Below, piece by piece: positions 1 through 8,767 of a DNA stretch of 64,000 nt (positions within the stretch are counted from its first letter, which is position 1; each line of letters begins with the position of its first letter). Source of the stretch: an uncultured Lentisphaeraceae bacterium (lineage in GTDB: Bacteria > Verrucomicrobiota > Kiritimatiellia > RFP12 > DVOR01); contig CALBHX010000116.1 in NCBI GenBank assembly GCA_937892925.1, positions 45,977 to 109,976 on the forward strand, in the 5' to 3' direction. The notes under the pieces were generated by a model. It made no database searches, was not told where the DNA came from, and was given only the letters and a program-made list of their open reading frames with translations. The position numbers and the translations under genes are program-made.

Positions 1-2
1 CG

Positions 3-1046
3 GAGGAAGCCGCTCGCAAGTTGCTGTCGCGTTTAGGTGAGGAGGGCTTTTACCTGCGGAGTTTGGAGCTTCGAAACCCAGAGGGGCTGTTTCTTCCGGC
101 AGCTCTGCTGAATGCCACGCGTCGTGCTTGGGCGGAAGCCATGCGAGCCGCCCAAGAGTCGAACGCTACGCCGTCAGCGAAAGTGAGGGGCAGGCTTCAG
201 AGCCCCTGCCCAACGCGCATGCTGGTGTCCCCCGACAAGGTCCATTTGTCGCTCAAAGTTTCTGCTCAGCAATGCCCTGAGGATTTCGGCCTTGTGCCGG
301 GGCAGCCGCTTCCGCGGGTTACACTTGCGGGGTTTTCACTTCCGCTGACAGAGGTGGTGGTGGCGGTGGATTCGGAAACGCCGCAGGAAACGCTGGAACA
401 ATGGAAGCGCGTGCTCCCTGAGGACTCTCTGCGCTGGGCACTTCCGGTGGCCATGCGCGGAGAAGAGATGGGGGCTATGGCTGCTCGCGTGGGTTCACAG
501 ATGGATGTGGGTGCACGCAAGTTTGAGTGTGCGGACTTGGGCTCTTGGCAATTACTGAATGATTTGCAGCCCGCGTGCGGTGCGCTGGATATTACAGCGG
601 ATTGGACGTGGTATGCAGCGAATGCTGAAGCCGTGGTCATGCAGGGTGCTTGCGGTCTTACCGCCGGCGTTACCAGCCCCGAAGAGAATCTGGATAATCT
701 CAAAACATTTCCCACCGATCCGCCGCGCGAAGTTCTTCTGGCGCAGTGGACGCCGCTCTTCATTTCCTATACTCGCCCCTTGGCTGACAGCTGCGCGCTG
801 AAGGATCGGGAGGGGCATACGCTGCATGTGGTTCGGCAGGGGCGCTTGTGGGCAACGCTGGATCGGCGTCCCTGGCGCATCGTGGATGCGTTGCCGGAGT
901 TGTTGACTGCCGGATTTTCCCGTTTTCGGCTGGATGTCTCTTGGGCAGGTGCTGCCCTGGAACAAATGACGCAAGGGATTGCACCGCTGGATGCGCTTTT
1001 ACACCGTGAGTCGCTGCCAACGGCTTTTGGACGCCATCGACTGTAA
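3..1046 (+). CDS. Peptidase U32 family protein (5' truncated)
   Basis: The reading frame is open to the left edge, so the N-terminal part, including the main U32 domain, is missing. The surviving part begins with a stretch ending in LFLPAALLNATRRAWAEAM, which resembles the 'P-x-x-x-LN-x-x-RR' segment of long U32 proteins (YhbU/RlhA type, DUF3656 region). A second barrel-like region follows, with a DITADWTWYAANAEAV segment and a typical 'SPEENLDN' near its end. Known relatives act in 23S rRNA hydroxylation or as collagenase-like peptidases, and the sequence does not decide between these. The stop lies 26 bases before the lyase gene, so the two may be cotranscribed. Confidence 0.7.
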   Translation, partial: EEAARKLLSRLGEEGFYLRSLELRNPEGLFLPAALLNATRRAWAEAMRAAQESNATPSAKVRGRLQSPCPTRMLVSPDKVHLSLKVSAQQCPEDFGLVPGQPLPRVTLAGFSLPLTEVVVAVDSETPQETLEQWKRVLPEDSLRWALPVAMRGEEMGAMAARVGSQMDVGARKFECADLGSWQLLNDLQPACGALDITADWTWYAANAEAVVMQGACGLTAGVTSPEENLDNLKTFPTDPPREVLLAQWTPLFISYTRPLADSCALKDREGHTLHVVRQGRLWATLDRRPWRIVDALPELLTAGFSRFRLDVSWAGAALEQMTQGIAPLDALLHRESLPTAFGRHRL

Positions 1047-1072
1047 TCGGTTGAGGGAAAGGCGCGGCTAAG

Positions 1073-2890
1073 ATGCAATGGGGACTCATGTGGTTTGGCA
1101 TCGGCCTGGCGTGCATCGTGCAGGCGCAGGCCTTCTCGTGGGAACTGCTGGACTTGGCGCACCCTGACCTTAAGGCGGTGGCTGAAGCATTGCAGGCTAA
1201 CGATGAAGCTTCTGCTGGGAATGCTCTTTTAGAGCATTGGCGTAGTCGGCAGGATTCGCGCGATGCATGGAGCAAGGCTAAAAGCCGGAAAAAACCTTCC
1301 GCTTTCGATCAAAAACTCGCGGATGATGCGCTGGAGCATCGTTTTTATGCACACGCGGCTTATCAGCCCTCCGCCTTTTATGGCAAGGATATCGATTGGA
1401 CGGTCTGGCCGGTGAGGGCGGATGAACTTCGTTTCCAGCTGCATCGGCACAAGTGGTTTATGCCCCTGCTTAAGGTTTATGCTGCAACCGGGGATGACCG
1501 TTATTTTGCGGCCTGGCGCGAACAGTGGGGCGATTGGATTCGAAAAAATCCCTTCCCTGGTCGAACCGCCGCGGAGCGTAAAAACGCCCGGTTTGCCTGG
1601 CGCGCGTTGGAAATTAGCGACCGCCTCTCCGGCTTGCTCCGGCAATTGGCGCTCGCGGTTTATGCCCCGGCCTTCACGGTTAAAGACCTCAAGGTTTTTT
1701 TGGGCATAACCTCCTGGCATGCTGATCTTGTTTGGCAACGGCGCGCCGCCCGTGGAAATCATCTGATTTTTGAAATGACACGCCTCTTGGGCGCCGCACA
1801 GGCGCTTCCTGAGCTTAAGGGCGCCGCGCAATGGCGCGCCAACGCCGTGCGCGTTTTGAGTGAAGAGCTGCATAAACAGGTTTATTCTGACGGCGTCCAA
1901 TACGAGTTGGATCTGGGCTATCACATCAGCGTCTATTCCCTCTTTCCTCAAGGATTGTGTCTGGCTCCGGAGCCCTTTTCGCCCGCCGATCGCGCATTAC
2001 TTGGAAAGATGGCCGCCTTCGCTGACGACCTCTTCTTCCCGGACGGGGAGCACCCTTATTTTGCCGACACGCATGCACTGAAAGGGCGCCGAACCCTCCT
2101 CATTCAGGCTCGGGTGGACTTTCCGGAAGCCTTCCATCGCGCAGACTTTGTCTCGCGCGCTTATCCAAATGGCGGTTTTTACGTCCTTCGGGAAGGTTCT
2201 CCGAAAAGCGGCTCAATGGTGGTGCTTAAAGCCGGCCCCGCGGCCTTTTGGCATAACCAGCCGGATAACGGCACGTTTTCGTACTGGTACGCCGGGCGCG
2301 ACTTCTTCCCGGATGCAGGGTCTTATCTCTATGGCGGGCCTGACACTGCCGATGACCGTGCCGCCTTCCGTGCCACTCGAGTCCATTCTACGCTTACGCT
2401 TGATGGCCAGGATAATGCCCCCGGATCCAAACTGCTTCGTTGGGAGGCTCAGCCGGCCGCCACCATTGTTATTGTTGAAACCCCGGCTTATCCTGGCTTG
2501 AACCACCGTCGATCCTTGCGTTTGGGTACAGGCGGCACCTTGGAAATCACCGATGAAGCGTACGGGGAAGCCGCCGGGCAAGTGGAGGTTCGTTTCTGCC
2601 TTGCCCCGGGAGCCGCCCCCGAATGCATTTCAGAGAACCTGTGGAGGACACATTTTGCGGATGGCAACGACATTCGGCTAGCCTTCTCAGAGGGGTGGCA
2701 GGTTGATGTGAAACCAGGATGGCGTTCACGCATTCACGGGAAGAAGGAGCCTCGCCCCATTCTTTGTCTGCGGCGAAACAAAACCACTCAGACGCCTACA
2801 GTCGCTTTACAAACGGAGATTACACCAATCGCTTCAGGCGTAGAAAATAAGACTTCTTTTGGCAAACGGCAAAAGCGTTTGAAAAAGTGA
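1073..2890 (+). CDS. Heparinase II/III-family polysaccharide lyase, secreted
   Basis: 605 residues. An N-terminal signal peptide (hydrophobic stretch ending near VQAQA, residue about 20) is followed by an alpha-helical toroid-like domain (about 25-330, with the typical 'W-x-x-x-Y...RRAARGNHLIFE' region). A C-terminal beta domain contains GGFYVLREG and the GTFSYWYAGRDFFPDAGSYLYGG segment shared by heparinase II/III enzymes. HNQPDNGTF carries the conserved His/Asn cluster. Such enzymes cut uronic-acid glycans (heparin, alginate or others) in the periplasm or outside; the substrate cannot be read from sequence. The tail after about residue 560 is basic and low in conservation. No sulfatase or transporter sits beside it. 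Confidence 0.82.
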   Translation: MQWGLMWFGIGLACIVQAQAFSWELLDLAHPDLKAVAEALQANDEASAGNALLEHWRSRQDSRDAWSKAKSRKKPSAFDQKLADDALEHRFYAHAAYQPSAFYGKDIDWTVWPVRADELRFQLHRHKWFMPLLKVYAATGDDRYFAAWREQWGDWIRKNPFPGRTAAERKNARFAWRALEISDRLSGLLRQLALAVYAPAFTVKDLKVFLGITSWHADLVWQRRAARGNHLIFEMTRLLGAAQALPELKGAAQWRANAVRVLSEELHKQVYSDGVQYELDLGYHISVYSLFPQGLCLAPEPFSPADRALLGKMAAFADDLFFPDGEHPYFADTHALKGRRTLLIQARVDFPEAFHRADFVSRAYPNGGFYVLREGSPKSGSMVVLKAGPAAFWHNQPDNGTFSYWYAGRDFFPDAGSYLYGGPDTADDRAAFRATRVHSTLTLDGQDNAPGSKLLRWEAQPAATIVIVETPAYPGLNHRRSLRLGTGGTLEITDEAYGEAAGQVEVRFCLAPGAAPECISENLWRTHFADGNDIRLAFSEGWQVDVKPGWRSRIHGKKEPRPILCLRRNKTTQTPTVALQTEITPIASGVENKTSFGKRQKRLKK

Positions 2891-3035
2891 TGTTATTCAC
2901 GGAAGTCAGGCTCCTCCGACCCAGAACTTCCCGGCGTTGCGGTTGTTTCAGCCAAGGTCTCCCCGCGCTTGATAGTGCCTCTGCTGTGCGGCTTTTTCTT
3001 TCTATTTCCTCCTTTCGCGAGAGTATTCCGCACGA

Positions 3036-3676
3036 TCAGCCAAGTGGATGCTTATCCCCTTTCATAACAACAGTCGAGTGCCTATTGGGCGTCTGCGTTG
3101 CCCTGTGCGGAAGCAAGTATAGCTCGATATCTTTCTTGTAAGCGTGTGGGAGGCTATCGCTTTCACAGTAAAGCCTGCCTAACTGATATTGTGCACGTAC
3201 AAAATCCCGCTCTGCGGTTTTGTCGTACCACGCGGCGGCGGTATGATCGTCTTTCCGGATGATCTCGCAATATTTCTCGAGCGCGTGTTATACATCAGCA
3301 TCCCTTTGATTGGCAGACTTTTTATACCAGTAGATGGCGCGTGAATAGGCTTCATGTATGTCTGTGATATCGGTAGAACTGCAATGAACTCGATAATAGA
3401 GCGTGGTATTGTATTGCGCGATATCATATTCGGCATCGGCGGCCGATTTAAACCACACCGAGGGACTCTGTTTAGTCTCTTTCCTCGGTAACATAATAAT
3501 ACCCAATGTTGTTTTAGTCGTAGAGATTGCCTTGTTGCGCCCTAATAAAGACTTCAGCGGAGGGCTTCCCTGTCAAAAGGTATTTGGACATCAGGCAACC
3601 GATAATAATCCATACAGCTTTCCTTTGTTTTTTCCTATCGAGACGAAAACGGCGTGCTTCCAGACGATAGTTCCCA
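3036..3676 (-). pseudogene. Decayed Sel1-like repeat protein gene
   Basis: Read on the minus strand, this otherwise gene-free stretch encodes recognisable Sel1 repeats broken by lesions. Segments are RAQQGNLYD-stop-NNIGYYYVTEERD, then in another frame WFKSAADAEYDIAQYNTTLYYR and SRAIYWYKKSANQRDADV-stop-HALEKYCEIIRKDD, then AAAWYDKTAERDFVRAQYQLGRLYC. These match the Sel1 pattern W(Y/F)-KAA-x-G-x-x-x-AQ-x-x-LG. Stops TAA at 3514-3516 and 3288-3290 each stand where the conserved Gln (CAA) is expected, and at least one frameshift separates the first two segments. A possible original ATG lies at 3674-3676. It is clearly not translatable as it stands. Confidence 0.75.
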
Positions 3677-4023
3677 TAAGAGCCCGATCAACGCATTGAG
3701 AGAAAACAGATTGCGGAAACACGTCAGGGGAATGCTCTCTAGCGTATCGCTCAGGACCTTCGTCCTATCAAGAGATTTTGTTCGTTTCTTACGAACGGGA
3801 AAATGCGTAACGCATCTTTTTGCTTGGGGCGTGAGGTTGTAAGCGTTTTACCTCGAATCAAACGATGTGCTCGTATTCTCGTATGATAGAAACGTGACGG
3901 ATGCTGAGATGTTTTTATTGAGCGGATGGGTTGCTGAAAGGCCAACGTGTGTTGCTGGCAGGAGGGAGGGATGAGGGTGGTGTGTATGCCCGGCAGATGA
4001 AGCATCGATGCGGTGCGGCTTTG

Positions 4024-4029
4024 CTATAC
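4024..4029 (+). promoter_or_regulatory. Probable -10 element of the helicase operon
   Basis: TATACT lies 27 bases before the chosen ATG of the first helicase gene, in a good place for transcription of the three-gene operon. No convincing -35 hexamer stands 17 bases upstream, so the site is tentative. Confidence 0.4.
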
Positions 4030-4056
4030 TACATGCTTTCACTTTGGAAGGATCGT

Positions 4057-5799
4057 ATGGCTGTATTCAGAGAGTTAGGTTTGCCGGAAGCACTGTTGAA
4101 GGCGGTTGAGGGGTTGGGTTTTTCTGAGCCGATGCCGATTCAGGAGCAGGCCATTCCGCCGTTGCTTCAAGCGGATGCGCCGGATTGTGTGGCATTGGCG
4201 GCAACGGGGACGGGGAAGACGTGCGCGTATGGGCTGCCGTTGCTGGCGCGTTTGGTTGTGGGGGAATCGGCGCCGCAGGGGCTGGTGTTGGCGCCGACGC
4301 GGGAATTGTGCCTGCAGATTGGCGAGGAGCTGGCACGATTCGCGAAGTATCTGCCGGAGGTGCGGGTGGTAGCGTGTTATGGCGGGGCGCCGATTGGATC
4401 GCAGATCGCAAAGCTGGAGCGCGGGGCGCAGGTGGTGGTGGCCACGCCGGGGCGGCTGTGTGACCTAATCCGCCGAGAGGCCGTTCAACTGGATGCGGTG
4501 CGCACGTGCGTGCTGGATGAGGCGGACGAGATGCTGAATCTTGGATTCCGTGAGGAGCTGGACTTTATTCTCGATGCTGTGCCGGATTCGGCGGCAATGT
4601 GGCTGTTTTCCGCAACGATGCCGCCGGAGGTCGAGGCGATTGCCTGCCGGGTGGCGCAGGATCCCCTGGAGATCACGGTGGGAGCGCGCAATGAGGCGCA
4701 GGCCAATATTGCGCATCATAGTTACGCAGTAGCGGAGCGCAACCGCTATGGCGCGTTGCGGCGGGTGATAGACTTCGTTCCGGAAATGTATGGGCTGGTG
4801 TTCTGCCGGACGCGGATGGATACGCAGCGGTTGAGTGAATCGCTGATGCATGACGGTGTTTACGCAGAAGCTTTGCACGGGGATTTGTCACAGGCTCAGC
4901 GGGATGCCGTGATGCGCAAGTTTCGAGAGAAGGCTGTGCGGATTCTGGTGGCAACAGACGTGGCGGCGCGCGGCCTGGATGTGGACGATATCACGCACGT
5001 GATTCATTATCATTTACCGGATGATGCGGCGGTGTATACGCATCGGAGCGGGCGAACGGCGCGTGCGGGAAAGAGCGGAGTTTCGATTGCGCTGGTTTCT
5101 CCTCGAGATAAGGCCAAGCTGCGCCTGATTGAACGGCTGTGCGGAATGCGGTTTGAACAGCGGGCAATTCCAACGGCAGATGAGGTTCGCCAAAAACATG
5201 TGTTCTGGCTTGCGGAGCAGGTGCGCGGCGTACAGGAGGTGCATCCGGCCATTCGGGCACTGCTGCCGGCTGTGGCGCCGCTGATGGGGGGACTGTCTTC
5301 GGAGGAAGTGCTTGCCCGCGTGCTGCAGCTGCGCCTTTCCATGCTGATGGAGGCGTATGAGGATGCACAGGATCTGAACCCTGTAGAGGCGCCTTCGCGG
5401 GCAGAGCGGGAGGCGGCATTCGGTGAACGGCAGCGAATTCGGATTCGGGTAGGGCGGCAGGATCATTTACGCGAAGGCGCGATTGTACGCCTGGCGTGTG
5501 AGGCCGCAGGGATTCAGGCCTCGGATATCGGCGCCATTGGCGTCAGGCGAGAAGTGGCATTTTTTGATGTACGGGCCGAGCTGGGACGGCGCGTACTTTC
5601 GGCTTTGCAATCGGTGGCGTTTGACGGAAAACCGTTAAATCCGGAACTGGCGGATCCCTCTGAGGAATTGCCCGCCCGCCCCAAAAAACGCGGCTTTCAT
5701 GCGCGTTCCGGAGGTAAATCTTTCCCAAAACGGGAACGCAGACCCTTTTCAAAGCCGCGCGGCGGTAAGTCTGGGAAACGGCGGGAGGAGCGGGCATGA
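4057..5799 (+). CDS. DEAD-box RNA helicase with C-terminal DbpA-type RNA-binding domain
   Basis: The ATG at 4057 is preceded by GGAAG and gives 580 residues; the frame extends 42 codons upstream, but that part has no helicase homology. All superfamily 2 motifs are present: Q motif (GFSEPMPIQEQAIP), ATGTGKT, APTRELCLQI, TPGRL, DEADEM, SATMP, GLVFCRTR, ARGLD and HRSGRTAR. A DbpA-like RNA-binding domain follows (RIRIRVGRQDHL...GAIGVRREVAFFDV, about residues 455-535), then a basic RS/K-rich tail. Homologues (DeaD/CsdA/DbpA group) unwind short RNA duplexes in ribosome assembly or mRNA decay. The stop overlaps the next helicase ATG by 4 bases, showing coupling. Confidence 0.9.
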   Translation: MAVFRELGLPEALLKAVEGLGFSEPMPIQEQAIPPLLQADAPDCVALAATGTGKTCAYGLPLLARLVVGESAPQGLVLAPTRELCLQIGEELARFAKYLPEVRVVACYGGAPIGSQIAKLERGAQVVVATPGRLCDLIRREAVQLDAVRTCVLDEADEMLNLGFREELDFILDAVPDSAAMWLFSATMPPEVEAIACRVAQDPLEITVGARNEAQANIAHHSYAVAERNRYGALRRVIDFVPEMYGLVFCRTRMDTQRLSESLMHDGVYAEALHGDLSQAQRDAVMRKFREKAVRILVATDVAARGLDVDDITHVIHYHLPDDAAVYTHRSGRTARAGKSGVSIALVSPRDKAKLRLIERLCGMRFEQRAIPTADEVRQKHVFWLAEQVRGVQEVHPAIRALLPAVAPLMGGLSSEEVLARVLQLRLSMLMEAYEDAQDLNPVEAPSRAEREAAFGERQRIRIRVGRQDHLREGAIVRLACEAAGIQASDIGAIGVRREVAFFDVRAELGRRVLSALQSVAFDGKPLNPELADPSEELPARPKKRGFHARSGGKSFPKRERRPFSKPRGGKSGKRREERA

Positions 5800-7118
5800 A
5801 CTCGGCGTTTGATCAACTGAGTATCCCGTTGCGCCGCGCCATCACGGAGATGGGTTATCAGAAGCCTTCCCCAATTCAGACTCAGGCCATTGCCCCGATT
5901 TTAGCCGGGCGAGATGTGATGGGCTGTGCCCAGACGGGAACAGGTAAGACGGCCGCATTTGCACTCCCTCTGTTGCATCGCCTGGAGCAGGCGCATACGG
6001 CTACGCTCCCGGGGCGTCCGCGGGTGTTGATTCTGGCGCCGACACGGGAACTTGCGGCTCAGATAGGTGAGAGTGTGCGGGCATATTCGGTCTATCAAAC
6101 GATTTCAAGTGCGGTGATATTTGGCGGAGTAAGCCTCAATCCGCAGATTGAAGCTCTGCGTAAGGGGGTGACGGTTCTGGTGGCTACACCCGGGCGGTTG
6201 CTGGATTTATGTACTCAGCGGGTACTTTCCCTTGAAGCTGTTCAGTCGGTGGTGCTCGATGAGGCCGATCGGATGTTGGACATGGGTTTTCTGCCGGACA
6301 TCCGTAAGATTCTTGAACGCCTTCCGGAACGACGGCAATCCCTCTTTTTCTCGGCCACGTTGTCGCCGGCGGTCACGGAGCTGGCGCAAAGCTTCATTCG
6401 CACTAAGCCGGTGGTTATCCGTGTAGATCCCGGGGAACCGGCTGTAGAGCGGATTCGCCAGCGGGTTTATTTTGTGGATAAGGAAAAGAAGTATTCGTTG
6501 CTGAAGTGGGTGCTGGATAATCCGCATTGTTTCCGTGTGATCGTCTTCCCGCGGATGAAACATGGTGCGGACCGCCTGTGTAAACAGCTTTCGCGTGATG
6601 GGTTCCCAGCGGCGGCATTGCATGGAGATAAGAGCCAGGGTGCGCGCTTGCGGGCGTTGGAGGACTTCCGCTCCGGTAAGATTCAGGTGTTGGTAGCTAC
6701 AGATATTGCCGCGCGCGGTATTGATGTGGATGATGTAACCCACGTCGTCAACTATGATCTACCAGATGAACCGGAAACGTATGTTCACCGGATTGGCCGC
6801 ACGGCACGAGCCGGTGCGGGAGGGGAAGCGATCAGCCTGGTTTGCGCACATGATCGACAGGCGTTGCGGGAGATAGAGCGCTTTATCGGGCGGGGTATTC
6901 CGCAGGAACAGGAACAGCCCTTTCATTCGGAAGCTGCCCGCACGGCAATGGGGGCGGATGCCATTCGGCCGAAACGATCGGGGCACAACCGCTCCGGTGC
7001 TCGTCCCTCTGTACATCGGTCTTCAACCCAGGCGGCGTCCGGCGCATTGTACCCTCCGCGCTCGCGCGGTACGAAGCCAACCCAAACGCCATTTTATGCG
7101 AGGAGAAAGCCATGCTGA
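5796..7118 (+). CDS. rhlE: DEAD-box RNA helicase, RhlE type
   Basis: 440 residues, starting in an ATGA overlap with the preceding helicase. It has the RhlE signature MGCAQTGTGKTAAFALPLLHRL, followed by APTRELAAQI, GGVSLNPQI, ATPGRLLDL, DEADRMLDMGF, SATLSP, ATDIAARGIDVDDVTHVVNYD and HRIGRTARAG. The C-terminal 70 residues are basic and disordered-looking, as in RhlE proteins. The role is ATP-dependent RNA remodelling in ribosome maturation or RNA decay. Two different helicases in one operon with a pterin synthase is unusual; the link may be tRNA/rRNA handling (inference). Confidence 0.9.
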   Translation: MNSAFDQLSIPLRRAITEMGYQKPSPIQTQAIAPILAGRDVMGCAQTGTGKTAAFALPLLHRLEQAHTATLPGRPRVLILAPTRELAAQIGESVRAYSVYQTISSAVIFGGVSLNPQIEALRKGVTVLVATPGRLLDLCTQRVLSLEAVQSVVLDEADRMLDMGFLPDIRKILERLPERRQSLFFSATLSPAVTELAQSFIRTKPVVIRVDPGEPAVERIRQRVYFVDKEKKYSLLKWVLDNPHCFRVIVFPRMKHGADRLCKQLSRDGFPAAALHGDKSQGARLRALEDFRSGKIQVLVATDIAARGIDVDDVTHVVNYDLPDEPETYVHRIGRTARAGAGGEAISLVCAHDRQALREIERFIGRGIPQEQEQPFHSEAARTAMGADAIRPKRSGHNRSGARPSVHRSSTQAASGALYPPRSRGTKPTQTPFYARRKPC

Positions 7119-7552
7119 TTGTGGAAAAGACGGTTTCGTTTGATGCTGCGCACCTGCTTACAGGGCATGGCGGGCAATGCCGGAATCTTCACGGGCACAC
7201 GTATCGTGTAACGGTTGAGCTGGGCAATGTGCCGCATGTACCGGGGCAGCCGGAAGATATGGTGATGGACTTCAAGGAAGTTAAGGCGGTGCTGACGGAA
7301 GAGATTGTGGCTTGCTGCGACCATGCGTTTCTCTGCAATACGGCTTCGGAGGTGGAGAAGGATATAGCCGCAACGCTTCGGAAGCACGGCTTGCGTGTAT
7401 ATGAGCTTCCGCATCGCTCCACATCGGAGCTTCTGGCGAAGCACTTTTTCGAAAAGATTGCGGCGCGGGGGCTGCCGGTACTCTCGGTCTCTGTTAGTGA
7501 GACGCCGGAATCTCGTGCTACATATTGTCGTACGGCGACAGATGCGCTTTAA
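7112..7552 (+). CDS. queD: 6-carboxytetrahydropterin synthase (QueD/PTPS family)
   Basis: 146 residues, starting inside the end of the helicase gene (ATG at 7112). FDAAHLL and NLHGHTY supply the three zinc-binding His residues, the Cys in GGQCRNLHGHTY fits the catalytic Cys, and DFKEVKAVL, DHAFLCN and YELPHRSTSELLAKHFFEKI follow the family in order. C-terminal SVSETPESRATY carries the substrate-binding Glu. QueD converts dihydroneopterin triphosphate to 6-carboxytetrahydropterin on the way to queuosine in tRNA. No other queuosine gene is in the window, so a biopterin-type PTPS role cannot be fully excluded. Confidence 0.88.
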   Translation: MLIVEKTVSFDAAHLLTGHGGQCRNLHGHTYRVTVELGNVPHVPGQPEDMVMDFKEVKAVLTEEIVACCDHAFLCNTASEVEKDIAATLRKHGLRVYELPHRSTSELLAKHFFEKIAARGLPVLSVSVSETPESRATYCRTATDAL

Positions 7553-7605
7553 AAATGGAAAATTGTTGCATTTTCGGGGTGAATAGCCCGGTCAAATTCT
7601 GATGG

Positions 7606-7631
7606 CGGGGGCTGAAATGTCCCCGTTTTTT
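7606..7631 (+). terminator. Probable Rho-independent terminator after queD
   Basis: A short GC stem (CGGGGG pairing with TCCCCG, loop of 8) is followed at once by six T. It lies 54 bases after the queD stop and would end the helicase-queD operon. Confidence 0.6.
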
Positions 7632-7729
7632 GTGTTGCGTGCCGGCAGAGAAACGGGTCTCATAAAGTGGGGCTCATGTGGTGTGAAACGGCGAAACACC
7701 TGGGGCGGGGCGGAGGCTTTGAGTAATTC

Positions 7730-7936
7730 TTTTGCAATCCGCTCGTATCTGTTATCAAACTTTGGTATCAAGCGCTTTGAGAATAGACCTTCAAGACCTT
7801 CAATCGCTTCTCAACTTCATTGATAATTTCCCCTTTTTCATTCTCAATCATCCGTCTCGCCAAAAATCCCATCGGAACCCTGATATTTCAGCCATTTCCA
7901 TCTATTCCCCATGCCCACCGCATGTGCGTTAAATCA
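7730..7936. repeat. Structured dispersed repeat, copy A
   Basis: About 200 bases closely similar to 62873-63062, with small indels. Shared landmarks in order: CTGTTATCAAA, TTGAGAATAGACC, CTCAA/TTCAAGACC, CAATCG, TTCTCA, CTTCATTGATAA, TTTTTCATTCTCAATCAT, CGCCAAAAAT, CACCGCATGTRCGT. An outer stem GTTATCAA/TTGATAA(T) and an inner stem TTGAGAA/TTCTCAA can form in nested order. No coding frame is conserved between the copies. It sits between the queD terminator and the 3' end of the LysE-family gene; the whole gene-free stretch is 7553-8116. Confidence 0.75.
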
Positions 7937-7944
7937 GAGTCGAA

Positions 7945-8005
7945 CTTGCCCCGGCTCAAAGCCCCGTCCCGACTGCGACGTGAACTTGGGGCGGACTTTG
8001 GAGAC
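7945..8005. repeat. Degenerate CCGCCCC/GGGGCGG intergenic element
   Basis: Contains TTGCCCCGGCTCAAAG, then GAACTTGGGGCGGACTTTGG, a diverged form of the GACTCGGGGCGGATT motif seen at 50914-50972 and 62741-62835. As at 62741, it directly flanks a copy of the structured repeat. Confidence 0.45.
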
Positions 8006-8116
8006 TCTGGCTGTCTGTTGTTTTGTTTAGGCGTGAGTAAGGAAACAATGGCGGAGGAACCGGAATAGGCGGATCCAAAAGGTATTTACAAAGGGAATAT
8101 CAGGATAAAAGGGCGA

Positions 8117-8767
8117 TTACGCTTGCGTTATAGGGGCGCGATGCAGCACTCGGCGAAGGAGGGGAAGAAGAATCCAGCAGGCGATGGCAGCGACGGCCAG
8201 GGCGGCTCCGCGTCCTGTCCAGATAGCAGCGGAGGGGTTTTCGCGTAAGAATGCAGAGAGCGTGCCGCCTAGCACGGCAAAAGCGCCCATTACTCCAACG
8301 GCACAGCAGGCAAATACCCCGCCCAGGAGTGTGAGCGACAGGCGTTTATGCGGGCAGGGGTTCGGAAGGAATTTGGGCAGAAAAGCCACAAAAAAGAGGA
8401 TTACTTTAGGGTTCGAGAGGTTGAGCAGAATGCCTCGGGTGTAACAGGCGCTGAGGGCGTTTGTTTCGGCCTGCGCATTCAACATACCGGCGTGCGCCAC
8501 CATGCCGTAGGCCACAAAGAGCAGATAACAAGCGCCAAGTGCAGAAATCATGTCGGCCACGCGCGGGAAACGCTCCAGCAGAGCGGCCACGCCGAGAATA
8601 GCTAGGGTAATGTGGACGCAGAGACCCGTGATGAGCCCGGCGGTTACGCAGAGCCCGGCGGCTGTACCCATGGCGGCGCTTTGCGCCAGCACGAAACAAT
8701 TGTCAGGCCCTGGAGCCAGAGCCAGAAGCAGGCTGCTTCCGATGAAGAGCGGTAAGCGGGTTTTCAT
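8117..8767 (-). CDS. LysE/RhtB-family amino acid exporter
   Basis: 216 residues with about six membrane segments. The family pattern is clear: LALAPGPDNCFVLAQSAAMGTAAGLCVTAGLITGLCVH near the N-terminus and RGILLNLSNPKVILFFVAFLPKFL in the middle. Proteins of this family export amino acids such as homoserine, threonine or lysine; the substrate is unknown here. Its ATG overlaps the stop of maf by 4 bases, so it is the last gene of the ruvB-to-maf run. Confidence 0.88.
   Translation of the reverse strand: MKTRLPLFIGSSLLLALAPGPDNCFVLAQSAAMGTAAGLCVTAGLITGLCVHITLAILGVAALLERFPRVADMISALGACYLLFVAYGMVAHAGMLNAQAETNALSACYTRGILLNLSNPKVILFFVAFLPKFLPNPCPHKRLSLTLLGGVFACCAVGVMGAFAVLGGTLSAFLRENPSAAIWTGRGAALAVAAIACWILLPLLRRVLHRAPITQA

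Noticed and set aside
3288..3516. TAA read as Gln (recoding) in the Sel1 gene
   Set aside because: The same stretch also has a frameshift, and ordinary genes here (for example rpsT) end in TAA.
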